This document shows positions 61,742 through 62,261 of a DNA stretch of 62,261 nt, piece after piece (the stretch's first letter is position 1; each line of letters begins with the position of its first letter). Source of the DNA: an uncultured Eggerthella sp. (lineage in GTDB: Bacteria > Actinomycetota > Coriobacteriia > Coriobacteriales > Eggerthellaceae); the NCBI GenBank assembly GCA_902464295.1, contig CABQIW010000004.1:1-62261 (forward strand), given 5' to 3'. The notes under the pieces were generated by a model. It did no database searches. It had not been told where the DNA came from and saw only the letters and a list, made by a program, of their open reading frames with translations. Both the position numbers and the translations under genes were made by a program.

Positions 61742-62086
61742 ATGAATCCCTGCGATTTCGAAGTCGAAGTCAAACTCATCATCAAAGCCAAGAACACCGA
61801 AGAACATACTCCGGCGTTAGGGAAAGGCATCGTGAGTCTATGCAAGCTCGTTGATGAAACGGGATCGCTCAATAAGGCGGCAGCAGAGATGGGAATGGCG
61901 TACTCCAAGGCATGGAGCATCTTGAAGCATGCCGAAGAATCGTTCGGCATCCAGCTGCTAAGGCGCAAAGGAAACAAAGGCTCCGAACTCACGCCTGAAG
62001 CACGTAGCCTGATCGCTATCTACGAAGAGCTGCAAAAGCAACTCGACGAGCAAGCTGCCAGCTTGCTGCAAGAACTGCTCAGGTGA
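61742..62086 (+). CDS. modE: ModE-like winged helix-turn-helix regulator
   Basis: A 114-aa protein with the ModE N-terminal DNA-binding domain: ALGKGIVSLCKLVDETGSLNKAAAEMGMAYSKAWSIL, and a Leu/Gln/Glu-rich C-terminal helix. The molybdate-binding Mop/TOBE domains of E. coli ModE are absent, so it is the short form that may need a partner or another means to sense molybdate. ATG 61742 follows GGAG at five bases. It is divergent from modA across the palindromes at 61637-61672. Confidence 0.85.
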   Translation: MNPCDFEVEVKLIIKAKNTEEHTPALGKGIVSLCKLVDETGSLNKAAAEMGMAYSKAWSILKHAEESFGIQLLRRKGNKGSELTPEARSLIAIYEELQKQLDEQAASLLQELLR

Positions 62087-62096
62087 CTTTTGCCAT

Positions 62097-62260
62097 AAGG
62101 GGCGAAGCCTGTGGGGCGGGTGGACGACTCTGAGTCCGCACTCTTAATTCGTAATAGGTTGTCCGAAGGAGCGAAGTGCACGAGATAGCCTGCAAGATAT
62201 TGCAGGCTATCGAGCAACGAAAGCGGGTCGACCCAACCACCCCTCAGGCGTAAGCCCCTT
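62097..62260. ncRNA. Structured non-coding element, strand unknown
   Basis: About 165 nt at the right edge with nested pairing. An outer stem joins 62097-62103 to 62254-62260 and continues 62107-62111 with 62245-62249 and 62113-62116 with 62240-62243. GGTTG (62157-62161) pairs with CAACC (62234-62238). A perfect 12-bp hairpin GATAGCCTGCAA/TTGCAGGCTATC occupies 62184-62211. Smaller stems (GGAC/GTCC near 62122-62136) and a GGGTCGACCC palindrome are included. No ORF is credible. It could be a compact ncRNA or the end of a dispersed repeat; I cannot name the family. Confidence 0.45.
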
Positions 62261-62261
62261 G

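Overview
The window looks like a chromosomal stretch of an anaerobic Gram-positive actinobacterium, most plausibly class Coriobacteriia, family Eggerthellaceae. This is inferred from gene content, not from a database search: roughly half-GC DNA, a giant adhesin ending in the LAxTG-type sortase signal used by class E sortases, a full molybdenum-cofactor and molybdate-uptake cluster, hydrogenase maturation genes, an acyl-CoA dehydrogenase with its own EtfBA, and PdxST under a MocR/PdxR-type regulator. There is no prophage, CRISPR array or transposase. Most genes are ordinary housekeeping or accessory genes with good ribosome binding sites.

Layout. 1-4.3 kb: a 64-nt palindromic repeat, a HAD phosphatase, an acd-etfB-etfA operon and tRNA-Phe. 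4.3-11 kb: two large surface proteins in tandem. 11.2-17.7 kb: an Mrp-type Fe-S carrier, glucose-6-phosphate isomerase, hypF-hypC-hypD. 17.9-24.6 kb: membrane and envelope genes (two bPH2 proteins, a hemolysin-III protein, a PspC protein, a double-psi-barrel protein) and two TrkA subunits. 24.7-33.9 kb: purB, a Tat-like exported protein, a two-component system, purC, a membrane-protein gene split by an in-frame TGA, exonuclease III, folE and an ACT protein. 34-40.6 kb: a NERD protein, mazG, tRNA-Arg, pdxR facing pdxST, and a DegV protein. 40.6-49.2 kb: an NhaC antiporter, a DUF5662 protein, citrate synthase, an MFS-CBS fusion, a GT28-like lipid glycosyltransferase, a second 64-nt palindrome and pyrE. 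49.2-54.7 kb: a putative ABC type IV membrane protein, a beta-lactamase-fold protein, a CNNM/CorC protein and a second MFS-CBS fusion. 54.7-62.1 kb: moeA-mog facing modA-modB-modC-moaA-moaC, with modE divergent. The right edge holds a strongly structured, non-coding element of about 165 nt.

How the genes fit together. The molybdenum block is a complete module: ModE probably senses molybdate and controls modABC through two tandem 18-bp palindromes, ModABC imports molybdate, MoaA and MoaC start pterin synthesis, and Mog and MoeA insert the metal. PdxR probably controls pdxST from a shared 167-bp region. hypFCD need hypA, hypB and hypE from elsewhere.

The points most worth a second look are: two multidrug-type MFS transporters fused to CBS pairs, one directly behind a CNNM/CorC gene; PdxR with Arg in place of the PLP-binding Lys; ModB with a large extra N-terminal extracytoplasmic domain; HypF with an Asp in place of one zinc ligand; the TGA-interrupted membrane gene; two different 64-nt hairpins of identical architecture; tandem palindromic operators in front of modA/modE; and the structured element at the right end.
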